From Prauserella rugosa (GTDB lineage: Bacteria > Actinomycetota > Actinomycetes > Mycobacteriales > Pseudonocardiaceae), in contig NZ_JOIJ01000040.1 of the NCBI RefSeq assembly GCF_000719975.1, forward strand, positions 1 to 13,382: a stretch of 13,382 nt of DNA. The letters are read 5' to 3'. Shown here in pieces: positions 1 to 6,400 of the stretch. The translations under genes were made by a program, and so were the position numbers. Under the pieces are notes generated by a model, which saw only the letters and a list, made by a program, of their open reading frames with translations, made no database searches and was not told the DNA's origin. How positions within the stretch are numbered: the first letter of the stretch is position 1; the number at the start of each line of letters is the position of its first letter.

Positions 1-179
1 AGAAAATCCCCCAATTTGCGCTTCCAGGGATAGGCGTGGGGGATGTAGTGGCTCCAGTGTAGCACGCCCGCCACCCGCGATACAGCGGATTATCACCCGG
101 CGAGCCACGTCAGTTTCCGGTTACCGGCCCCTGCCGGGACTGCTCGCGGCCTACGTCCATCCGTATGCCAGGTTGGAGC
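1..179. other. Left-edge intergenic stretch, no gene found
   Basis: No reading frame here looks like a protein, and frames entering from the right are shadows of the MmgE/PrpD gene. The stretch is somewhat less GC-rich than the genes. Two weak secondary structures are visible. Bases 6-12 (ATCCCCC) can pair with 38-44 (GGGGGAT) across a 25-base loop; on the minus strand this pairing is followed by TTTCT. Bases 124-128 (CCGGC) pair with 133-137 (GCCGG) around a 4-base loop. Either could help end minus-strand transcription leaving the MmgE/PrpD gene, but the stems are short and I would not call a terminator with confidence. Confidence 0.4.
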
Positions 180-1562
180 TCAGTCGCCCGCCGCGCAGGC
201 CTCGGCGAACTCCCGTGCACTGCGGTTCGAGCCGAGGTCGGCGACGGCCGCGCGGACACGTTCGAGCGTCGGTTCGTCGGTGACCTGCCTCATGTTCGCC
301 AGGTACTTCTGCTCGATGTCCGACGGGGTCAGCGGTCGTTCGTGGTGGCCGCGGTTGACGTCCTCGCGGTGGGTCAGCACGCGTCCGTCGCGGAGGGTCA
401 CATCGATCTGGGCGGAGTAGGCTTCCGGGAACCGGCTTCGCGGATCGTCGGCGATCCGCACCCGGTCGGCGATGGCGTGGATGTCGGTGTCCGCCAGGGA
501 CTCGTCGGTGAACTCCGCCAGCGTCAGGCGCCCGCGCTGCAGGCACGCGCCCACCACGTAGGGCAGGCTGAACTTCGCGTCGTACAGGTCGCGCGGGCGG
601 CGCTTGCCCTCCAGCGGCTCGCACACCGCGGCCGCGGCCGTCGGGTGGATGCGGCACAGAATGTCGGTGACCTGGTCGGGTTCGAGACCTTCGTGCTCGC
701 GCACCGCGAGCACGGCATCGGCGAAGCTGTGCGTGAAGTGGCAGCTCGGGTACGGCTTGACACCGGTGCCGAGCATCTCCCACCGCTGCCCGAGATCGGC
801 CGCGATGGTCTCGGTGTCGCACTCCTGCCCGGGCAGGTGCGTCGCGAACAGTCCATAGCGCCCCTCGTACACCGCGCGCGGCCCCGGCCAGTCCGCGGCC
901 GCGAAACCGGCCGCGGTGAGCGCCGATGCCGCCGCCCATCCCGGGTGCAGGCGCTTGGTCCACGCACCGTCCTCCAGGAACTCGAGGATGCCGGACGCCA
1001 TCGAACCGACGATCTGCTGCGCGCCCGCGATCCCGGCGGCGTCCGAACCGGACACCGTGGCGGCCGCCACCGCCGCGCCGAACGCGCCGGCCAGTCCGGT
1101 GGGGTGGAAACCGGCGCGGTGGAAACCCCCGTGCGCGGCCAGGCCGACCCGGGCGCTGATCTCGAGACCGAGGATGTAGCCCAGCATGAGCTCGCGCGTC
1201 GTGCGGTCATGTTCGACGGCCGCGGCGATCGCGGCGGGCAGCGCCGAGGCGGACACGTGCACGATCGAGCCGATGTGCGTGTCGTCGAAGTCGTGCCCGT
1301 GGACCAGGATCCCGTTGAGCAGTGCGGCGTCGCGCGCCGACAGCCGGTCCGGCGACCCCAGCACGGGGTGATCACCCCGCCCGAACCGGGACACCGCCCG
1401 GCGGGCGCGCTCGGCGAACGGTTCTCCCGCGGCGCAGAACGCGACCCCCACCGAGTCCAGCGCCAGGTTGCGGGCGTGGTCGACCACGGCCCGCGGCAGG
1501 TCCTCGAAGGTCGCTGCGGCGGCGAACTCCCCGATGCGCTCGGCGATGCTGGACGATCCCAC
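180..1562 (-). CDS. MmgE/PrpD family protein (methylcitrate dehydratase / cis-aconitate decarboxylase superfamily)
   Basis: A 460-residue cytosolic enzyme of the MmgE/PrpD family, whose members dehydrate, decarboxylate or epimerise small di- and tricarboxylic acids. Visible family signatures are GHDFDDTH at residues 89-96, GFHPTG at 151-156, WTKRLHPGWAA at 201-211 and KPYPSCHFTHSFADAV in the C-terminal half. Asp93, His102, His153 and Lys203 fall close to the active-site residues I recall for human cis-aconitate decarboxylase (Asp93, His103, His159, Lys207); an alignment is needed to confirm this. The GTG at 1562 is chosen because GGGAAGGGA lies just upstream, the protein then has normal family length, and longer versions would overlap the regulator gene. 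It follows the GntR gene on the same strand after 86 bases but has its own promoter-like boxes and a putative operator. The exact reaction is unknown. Family confidence is high. Confidence 0.93.
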   Translation of the reverse strand: MGSSSIAERIGEFAAAATFEDLPRAVVDHARNLALDSVGVAFCAAGEPFAERARRAVSRFGRGDHPVLGSPDRLSARDAALLNGILVHGHDFDDTHIGSIVHVSASALPAAIAAAVEHDRTTRELMLGYILGLEISARVGLAAHGGFHRAGFHPTGLAGAFGAAVAAATVSGSDAAGIAGAQQIVGSMASGILEFLEDGAWTKRLHPGWAAASALTAAGFAAADWPGPRAVYEGRYGLFATHLPGQECDTETIAADLGQRWEMLGTGVKPYPSCHFTHSFADAVLAVREHEGLEPDQVTDILCRIHPTAAAAVCEPLEGKRRPRDLYDAKFSLPYVVGACLQRGRLTLAEFTDESLADTDIHAIADRVRIADDPRSRFPEAYSAQIDVTLRDGRVLTHREDVNRGHHERPLTPSDIEQKYLANMRQVTDEPTLERVRAAVADLGSNRSAREFAEACAAGD

Positions 1563-1591
1563 GCGATTCCCTTCCCTGCGGCGTGGGCAGG

Positions 1592-1621
1592 AGTGTGCCA
1601 GCCCGTCGAGCACCGCCGCAA
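1592..1621 (-). promoter_or_regulatory. Candidate sigma-70-type promoter of the MmgE/PrpD gene
   Basis: Reading the minus strand, a -35-like TTGCGG (1616-1621) and a -10-like CACACT (1592-1597) are separated by 18 bases. The predicted transcript would start about 23 bases before the GTG at 1562, leaving room for the GGGAAGGGA ribosome binding site. Neither box is a strong consensus match. Support comes from the very similar arrangement upstream of the MaoC operon (TTGCGC, 18 bases, CATACT), in both cases just downstream of the same putative operator. This is inferred from pattern only. Confidence 0.45.
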
Positions 1622-1622
1622 G

Positions 1623-1639
1623 AAAACATCGGACTTTTC
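1623..1639 (-). promoter_or_regulatory. Putative FCD-regulator operator, site B
   Basis: On the minus strand this reads GAAAAGTCCGATGTTTT, an imperfect palindrome centred on TCCGA. It shares GTCYGATGTWTT (10 of 12 bases identical) with site A at 2510-2526, and both sites point the same way relative to the gene they precede. It lies immediately upstream of the -35-like box of the MmgE/PrpD gene. A TC-N-GA core is typical of FadR-type GntR regulators (E. coli FadR recognises a GGTCNGACC core), which fits the adjacent regulator gene. The assignment to this regulator is inference. Confidence 0.5.
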
Positions 1640-1648
1640 CTGGCGGAA

Positions 1649-2413
1649 TCAGTCCGACGGAGGACGCGGCGGCGCGGGCTGCCGCACCTCCATCTGCTCG
1701 TAGAGCGGTCGCAGGCTGTGCAGGTGCTCGCGGGTGAGCCGCTCGGCGGCCTCGGCGTCCCCGCTGGTCACCGCTTCGTAGATGTCCACGTGATCGCGGT
1801 CGACCCGCTCCCACTCCGCGCGGCTGATCCGGTCCCGGTCCAGCCTGCTGTGCAGCACCTCGTTGATCGGGCGGCACATCAGCTGCAGCAGCGGGTTGCC
1901 GGTGGCCGACACGAGCGTGGTGTGGAAGTCCCAGTGCACGACGAAGCCGCGGTCCGGCTCCAGCGTCGAGGTGCTGGCCGCGGTGGCCCGCAGCATGTCC
2001 AGCGCCTCGGCGTCGGCCCGCTCGGTGGCCAGCCGGGCCGCCGACGGTTCCAGGATCAGCCGCGCCTCGAGCAGGTCCGACACCGTCATCGACCTGGTGT
2101 TCACCAGCAGCCCGAGGGTGCCACCCAGGTTGTCGGCGATGCTGTCGGCGTCCGGGTTCGACACGAAACTCCCGCCGGTGACACCGCGGGTGGTGTCGAT
2201 CAGGTGCTGGCTGGCCAGCAGCCGCAGTGCCTCCCGTACGGTGCTGCGGCTGACCCCGAACAGGCCGGTGAGTTCCGCCTCGCTGGGCAGCCGGGTGCCC
2301 GAGGGCAGCGTGCCGGTCAGGATCTGCTCCCTGAGCTGGTCGGCGACCTGCCGGTAGGCGGCGCGCACGCGGCGGACGCGGAGTCCGGAGCCGGGAGCTG
2401 GGGCGTCGGTCAT
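1649..2413 (-). CDS. GntR family transcriptional regulator with FCD ligand domain (FadR subfamily)
   Basis: A 254-residue DNA-binding regulator. Residues about 18-85 form the GntR winged helix-turn-helix, with the hallmark LPSEAELTGLFGVSRSTVR (42-60) followed by EALRLL. Residues about 110-240 are the all-helical FCD domain that senses small carboxylic acids and often holds a metal. His164, His208 and His230 sit at the usual metal-ligand positions, while the usual Asp four residues before the first His appears to be His160. The ATG at 2413 is preferred over ones further upstream because AGGA lies about 10 bases before it and the protein has normal family length. It is transcribed divergently from the MaoC operon and lies just upstream of the MmgE/PrpD gene. 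It most likely represses both units through sites A and B until a pathway acid or CoA ester binds. The ligand is unknown. Confidence 0.93.
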   Translation of the reverse strand: MTDAPAPGSGLRVRRVRAAYRQVADQLREQILTGTLPSGTRLPSEAELTGLFGVSRSTVREALRLLASQHLIDTTRGVTGGSFVSNPDADSIADNLGGTLGLLVNTRSMTVSDLLEARLILEPSAARLATERADAEALDMLRATAASTSTLEPDRGFVVHWDFHTTLVSATGNPLLQLMCRPINEVLHSRLDRDRISRAEWERVDRDHVDIYEAVTSGDAEAAERLTREHLHSLRPLYEQMEVRQPAPPRPPSD

Positions 2414-2509
2414 GTCGGCGGTGTCCTGTTCATCGATGTCGGGCGTCGTGCGCAACGGAACGCAACCGAAGCACACCGGAGTCTAGCCGCACGAGCGAGG
2501 TTCACACGG

Positions 2510-2526
2510 AAAACGTCTGATGTATT
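2510..2526 (+). promoter_or_regulatory. Putative FCD-regulator operator, site A
   Basis: The 17-base sequence AAAACGTCTGATGTATT is an imperfect palindrome centred on the T of TCTGA, with 6 of 8 positions pairing. Its right part, GTCTGATGTATT, matches GTCCGATGTTTT of site B at 10 of 12 positions. It lies in the divergent region between the regulator and the MaoC operon and runs into the -35-like TTGCGC, so a bound protein would block that promoter. It may also control the regulator's own transcription. This is a pattern-based proposal; binding has not been shown. Confidence 0.5.
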
Positions 2527-2554
2527 GCGCACTGCGGTCTGCGTCACGCATACT
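2525..2554 (+). promoter_or_regulatory. Candidate promoter of the MaoC-to-HyuB operon
   Basis: TTGCGC (2525-2530) and CATACT (2549-2554) are separated by 18 bases, giving a predicted start near 2561 and a leader of about 60 bases before the GTG at 2624. The leader ends with a strong AGGAGG at 2611-2616. The boxes overlap operator site A and mirror those upstream of the MmgE/PrpD gene. I saw no convincing promoter for the regulator on the opposite strand of this 210-base region, only a TAGACT that could be a -10 box. Confidence 0.45.
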
Positions 2555-2623
2555 GCCCGCCAAGCCCGGACCCGAGCCGGTCCGGGGAACCCCCCCCAAC
2601 GCAACACGACAGGAGGTCGCCGC

Positions 2624-3166
2624 GTGGCTGTGCACGACGGCTGGCAAGGGCGCTACTACGAGGACTTCGTGGTCGGGGACGTCTACCGCCACCCCCTGGG
2701 CCGGACGATCAGCGAGGCCGACAACACCTGGTTCACGTTGCTCACGATGAACACCCACCCGGCGCACTTCGACGCGAACTACGCCGGACGGACCCCGTTC
2801 GGGCGCGTCCTGGTCAACTCCGGGCTCACGATCGCCATGCTGATCGGGCAGAGCGTCACCGACATCAGCCAGCGCGCGATCGCGAACCTGTCGCTGACCG
2901 ACGTGCAGCTGACGCACCCCGTCTTCGTCGGCGACACGGTGTACGCCGAGTCGATCTGCACGAACAAGCGGGAATCGGCGTCGCGGCCGTACGCGGGCCT
3001 GGTCAGCGTCCGCTCGCGGATGCTCAACGCCGACGGCGACGAGTGCGTGTCGTTCGACCGCACGGTGCTGATCTACAAGCGCGCCCACGCCACGGTGATC
3101 GACTCCTTCCCGGAGGCGAAGAACGGCCCGATGACGCTGCCCGCGGAACAGGGAACCCATGACTGA
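2624..3166 (+). CDS. MaoC-like enoyl-CoA hydratase/dehydratase (itaconyl-/mesaconyl-CoA hydratase type)
   Basis: A 180-residue single hot-dog-fold protein that adds water to an unsaturated acyl-CoA. The signature stretch is ISEADNTWFTLLTMNTHPAHFD (residues 29-50), with catalytic His48; the strand FGRVLVNSGLTIAMLIG (59-75) and the V-F-V-G-D turn (100-104) also fit. Classical R-specific hydratases have Asp five residues before the His, but here that residue is Asn43. Similar MNT-type motifs occur, to my recollection, in MaoC proteins next to CitE-like lyases, such as itaconyl-CoA or mesaconyl-CoA hydratases. The GTG at 2624 is set by AGGAGG seven bases upstream. It is the first gene of the operon, and its 3' end overlaps the CoA-transferase by 8 bases. 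Family is secure; substrate is inferred from neighbours. Confidence 0.92.
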   Translation: MAVHDGWQGRYYEDFVVGDVYRHPLGRTISEADNTWFTLLTMNTHPAHFDANYAGRTPFGRVLVNSGLTIAMLIGQSVTDISQRAIANLSLTDVQLTHPVFVGDTVYAESICTNKRESASRPYAGLVSVRSRMLNADGDECVSFDRTVLIYKRAHATVIDSFPEAKNGPMTLPAEQGTHD

Positions 3167-4370
3167 GCGGCTGCCCCTTTCCGACGTCCGGGTGCTCGCG
3201 GTGGAGCAGTACGGTGCCGGCCCGTTCGGCACCCTGCACCTCGCCGACCTGGGCGCGGAGATCATCAAGATCGAGGACCCGCGCTTCGGCGGCGACGTCG
3301 GCAGGCACACCCCGCCCTACGCGCAGGACGGCGACTCGCTGTTCTTCGAGGCGTTCAACCGCAACAAGCGCTCCATCGTCCTCGACCTGTCCAGTGAGTC
3401 CGGGCGCCGCACGTTCGAGCGGCTGGTGTCGGTGAGCGACGCGGTGTACTCGAACCTGCGCGGCGACGTCCCGGCGAAGATGCGCATCCGGTACGACGAC
3501 CTCAAGCACCTCAACCGCGCGATCGTGTGCTGCTCGCTGTCCGGCTACGGCATGACCGGTCCGCGGCAGGACCGGCCCGGCTACGACTACATGTTGCAGG
3601 GCCTCGCGGGCTGGATGTCGGTGACCGGCGAGCCGGACGGGCCGCCCACCAAGTCCGGTCTGTCCATGGTGGACTACTCCGGCGGCATCGTGGCCGCGAC
3701 GTCGCTGCTGGCGGGCATCCACGCCGCGCGGCGGGACGGCGTCGGCATGGACTGCGACGTCAGCCTCTACGACACCGCCATCGGCATGCTGACCTACCTG
3801 GCGACGTGGCATCTGAACGAGGGGTTCGAGCCCCGGCGCACGCACCACTCCGCCCACCCGAGCCTGGTGCCGTTCCAGAACTTCCCCACGAAGGACTCCT
3901 GGATCGTCATCGGCTGCGCCAAGCAGAAGTTCTGGGAACGGCTCGTGGACGCGCTCGGCTCGCCGGAGTGGGCGCGCAGCGAACGGTTCGCCACCCCCGC
4001 CGCCCGCTACGAGAACTCCGCGGAGTGCGTGCGGCTGCTGGAGGTGGAGCTGGCCGAGCGGACCACGGCGGAGTGGCTGGACTGCCTGGAAGCCGCCGGG
4101 GTGCCGTGCGCGCCGATCAACTCGGTGCCCGAGGCGCTGGCCGACGAGCACGCCGCCGCGCGCGGGCTGCTGATCAGCACCGAGCACCCGCGGTTCGGCA
4201 CCGTGCGCCAGGTGGCCTCCGCCGCCCGCGCCGGTGCGCCGCGCAGCGACCACCGGCGCGCCCCGTCGCTGGGTGAGCACACCCGTGAGGTGCTCGAGCA
4301 GCTCCTGGACATGGACGCAGGCGAGATCGACGCGCTGGCACGGGCCGGCGCGTTCGGAGAGCGGGAGTAG
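3159..4370 (+). CDS. CaiB/BaiF (class III) CoA-transferase
   Basis: A 403-residue class III CoA-transferase that moves CoA between carboxylates, probably activating the pathway acid from succinyl-CoA or another donor. Family marks are GPFGTLHLADLGAEIIKIEDP (residues 21-41), FNRNKRSIVLDL (66-77), SGYGMTGP (128-135) and GVPCAPIN (314-321). Asp172 in MVDYSGG sits where formyl-CoA transferase has its catalytic Asp169, which becomes acylated by the substrate. Length is normal and both halves of the interlocked fold are present. The ATG at 3159 overlaps the end of the MaoC gene, so translation is probably coupled. In the Pseudomonas itaconate cluster the first step is also done by a CoA-transferase of this family, which suits the context. 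Substrate specificity cannot be read from sequence. Confidence 0.95.
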   Translation: MTERLPLSDVRVLAVEQYGAGPFGTLHLADLGAEIIKIEDPRFGGDVGRHTPPYAQDGDSLFFEAFNRNKRSIVLDLSSESGRRTFERLVSVSDAVYSNLRGDVPAKMRIRYDDLKHLNRAIVCCSLSGYGMTGPRQDRPGYDYMLQGLAGWMSVTGEPDGPPTKSGLSMVDYSGGIVAATSLLAGIHAARRDGVGMDCDVSLYDTAIGMLTYLATWHLNEGFEPRRTHHSAHPSLVPFQNFPTKDSWIVIGCAKQKFWERLVDALGSPEWARSERFATPAARYENSAECVRLLEVELAERTTAEWLDCLEAAGVPCAPINSVPEALADEHAAARGLLISTEHPRFGTVRQVASAARAGAPRSDHRRAPSLGEHTREVLEQLLDMDAGEIDALARAGAFGERE

Positions 4371-4375
4371 ACGCG

Positions 4376-5542
4376 GTGGACTTCACACTGAGCGGCGACC
4401 AGGAACAGTTCCGGTCGATGCTGCGCGACTTCGTCGACGGCGAGATCGTTCCGGTCGCGCGGGAATGGGAACACAGCGGCCGGTACCCGACCGAGATCGT
4501 CGGCCAGATGAAACAGCTGGGTCTGTTCGGCCTGATGATCCCGGAGGAGTACGGGGGAGTGGCGGCGGACTTCGTGTCGTTCACCCTGATGTTCGAGGAG
4601 ATCGCGCGCGGCTGGATGGGCATCGCGGGCATCCTCGGCAGCCACTCGCTGTCCTGCTGGATGCTCGCGCGGCACGGCACCGAGGAGCAGAAGCGCCGGT
4701 ACCTGCCCGACCTCGCCACTGGGGCCCGGCGCACCGGTATCGCGCTGACCGAGCCGGACGCGGGCACCGATCTGCAGGGCATCCGCACCACCGCGACCCG
4801 CGACGGCGACCACTACGTCGTCAACGGCACGAAGATGTGGATCACCAACGCCCGGTACGCCGACCCGTTGCCCGTGCTGGTCAAGACCGACCGCAGCGCC
4901 ACCCCCGCGCACAAGGGGATGAGCGTGCTGCTGATCGAGGCAGGCACCCCGGGCTTCACCGTCACCAAGGACATCCCCAAGCTGGGCTACAAGGGCACCG
5001 AGTCCTGCGAGGTGGTCTTCGACGACGTCCGCGTTCCCGCGGCGAACCTCCTCGGCGGCGTCGAGGGGCGCGGAATGCAGCAGGTGCTGTCGGCGCTGGA
5101 GGTGGGCAGGCTCAACATCGCAGGCCGCAGCCTCGGCATCGCGCAGCGCGCCTACGACGAGGCACTGCACTACGCGCGCGACCGGCGCGCCTTCGGCAAG
5201 CCGATCGCCGAGTTCCAGGCGATCCAGATCCGCCTCGCCGAGATGGCCACGCAGCTGCAGGCGGCGCGGCTGCTCACCTACTGGTCGGCCGATGCGCTGG
5301 ACCGGGGCAAGCGCTCGGACCTGCAGACGGGGATGGCCAAGCTGTTCGCCTCCGAGGTGGCGCTGCAGGCGGCGCAGGACTCGATGCGGGTGCACGGCGG
5401 GTACAGCTACTCGGCGGAGTTCGAGATCGAACGCCTCTACCGCGATTCGATCCTGATGACGATCGGCGAGGGCACGAGCGACGTCATGCGGACGGTGATC
5501 GCCCGGTCGCTCATCGGGGACAAGGGCAGGGTCGGCTGGTGA
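4376..5542 (+). CDS. Acyl-CoA dehydrogenase
   Basis: A 388-residue FAD-dependent acyl-CoA dehydrogenase of normal length, introducing an alpha-beta double bond into an acyl-CoA. It shows the first family signature ALTEPDAGTDLQG (residues 123-135), the FAD-contact segment RDRRAFGKPI (268-277), the second signature DSMRVHGGYSYSAEFE (335-350) and IGEGTSDVMR (363-372). Glu365 is at the position of the catalytic base Glu376 of medium-chain acyl-CoA dehydrogenase. The GTG at 4376 starts five bases after the previous stop; its ribosome site GGGAG overlaps the end of the CoA-transferase gene. In this operon it would oxidise a saturated CoA ester, for example methylsuccinyl-CoA, before MaoC hydrates the product. 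Family is certain; substrate is inference. Confidence 0.96.
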   Translation: MDFTLSGDQEQFRSMLRDFVDGEIVPVAREWEHSGRYPTEIVGQMKQLGLFGLMIPEEYGGVAADFVSFTLMFEEIARGWMGIAGILGSHSLSCWMLARHGTEEQKRRYLPDLATGARRTGIALTEPDAGTDLQGIRTTATRDGDHYVVNGTKMWITNARYADPLPVLVKTDRSATPAHKGMSVLLIEAGTPGFTVTKDIPKLGYKGTESCEVVFDDVRVPAANLLGGVEGRGMQQVLSALEVGRLNIAGRSLGIAQRAYDEALHYARDRRAFGKPIAEFQAIQIRLAEMATQLQAARLLTYWSADALDRGKRSDLQTGMAKLFASEVALQAAQDSMRVHGGYSYSAEFEIERLYRDSILMTIGEGTSDVMRTVIARSLIGDKGRVGW

Positions 5543-6375
5543 TCGCGCGCAGCTGGCTGTTCTGCCCGGCCGACCGCCCGGACCGCCTCACCCGGGCGGT
5601 GGACGTGGCCGACGTCGCGGTCGCCGATCTGGAGGACGCGGTGGCCACCGACGCCAAGGAGCGCGCACGCGCGACCGTCGCGGAGTGGCTCGCGGCGGAC
5701 CCGGCACGGGCGCGCCGGGTCTGGGTGCGGGTGAACAACGAGCAGGATCTCGTGGACGCCGATCTGGACGCGATCGCCGGGCTCGGGATCGCGGGCGTGG
5801 TGCTCCCGAAAGCCGACCTCGTCACGGTGACGGCGCTGGCCGGGCGGTTGCGCGTCCCCGTGCTGCCGCTCGTGGAGACCGCCGCGGCCCTGTGGCGGCT
5901 GCCCGAGATCGCCGCCGTGCCGGGTGTGGCGACGGTCACGCTCGGCGAGTACGACCTGGCCGCCGACCTCGGGGTGAGCGGCTTCGAGGACGACCCGCAG
6001 CCGCTCGCCTGGGCGCGCTCGGGAGCGGTGGCGGCCGCGGCGGGGTGCGGCCTGGTGCCGCCGCCCGCCCCGGTCACGGCGGCGTTCGACGACCGGGAGG
6101 CGTTCACGGCGTCGACGCGGGCGCTGCAGCGGATGGGTTTCGCCGGACGGATGTGCATCCATCCGCGCCAGGTGGAGTGGACGCACGACGCAGTGCGGCC
6201 GGGTGCGGACGACGTGGAGCGGGCGCGCGCGGTGCTGGCCGCGGCGCAGGACGCGGAGCGGAAGGGAAGCGGTGTGGCGGTCGTGTCCGGGCGCATGGTC
6301 GACGCCGCGGTGGTGCGGCGTGCGCGCCGCGTGCTGGCGCTGGCCGCTCCGGACGCCGGATCAGTGATGGACTAG
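5539..6375 (+). CDS. HpcH/HpaI aldolase / citrate-lyase-beta-like CoA-ester lyase (CitE-like, citramalyl-CoA lyase type)
   Basis: A 278-residue TIM-barrel lyase that splits or forms hydroxyacyl-CoA esters by a Mg-dependent Claisen-type reaction. Visible marks are LEDAV (31-35), WVRVNNE with Arg64, LPKAD (89-93), LVETAAAL with Glu113, GEYDLAADLG with Asp139, and IHPRQVEW near the C-terminus. Arg64, Glu113 and Asp139 correspond to the CoA/substrate and Mg ligands of CitE-like enzymes. It is of stand-alone CitE length, and no CitD or CitF is nearby, so it is not part of a citrate lyase complex. The GTG at 5539 overlaps the previous TGA as GTGA. Next to MaoC and CoA-transferase the best guess is citramalyl-CoA lyase, giving acetyl-CoA and pyruvate; malyl- or methylmalyl-CoA lyase activity is also possible. 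Confidence 0.93.
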   Translation: MIARSWLFCPADRPDRLTRAVDVADVAVADLEDAVATDAKERARATVAEWLAADPARARRVWVRVNNEQDLVDADLDAIAGLGIAGVVLPKADLVTVTALAGRLRVPVLPLVETAAALWRLPEIAAVPGVATVTLGEYDLAADLGVSGFEDDPQPLAWARSGAVAAAAGCGLVPPPAPVTAAFDDREAFTASTRALQRMGFAGRMCIHPRQVEWTHDAVRPGADDVERARAVLAAAQDAERKGSGVAVVSGRMVDAAVVRRARRVLALAAPDAGSVMD

Positions 6376-6400
6376 CAGGGTCACTTGGAGGACCAACCAG

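Noticed and set aside
1..179. Possible small gene or terminator at the left edge
   Set aside because: No start with a ribosome site and no protein-like frame; the hairpins have short stems or a long loop and are described only as part of the intergenic note.
1629..1657. Inverted repeat TCGGACT / AGTCCGA around the regulator stop codon as a terminator
   Set aside because: The stem is only seven bases with a 15-base loop and no T-tract after it, and it overlaps operator site B and the regulator stop. It may add to operator symmetry but is not a convincing terminator.
165..1703. Long plus-strand open frame of 512 codons opposite the MmgE/PrpD gene
   Set aside because: It is Arg/Gly/Val-rich with no family motif, lies antisense to a clear MmgE/PrpD protein, and is the usual open-frame shadow in very GC-rich DNA.
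1322..3166. Long plus-strand frame of 614 codons ending with the MaoC protein
   Set aside because: Only the part after 2624 is MaoC-like. The upstream part runs antisense through the regulator and the MmgE/PrpD gene, and AGGAGG at 2611-2616 fixes the true start.
4234..6375. A 713-codon frame that could suggest an acyl-CoA dehydrogenase/lyase fusion
   Set aside because: The first part is the out-of-frame shadow of the CoA-transferase end and the dehydrogenase. The lyase begins at the GTG at 5539, with a GTGA overlap.
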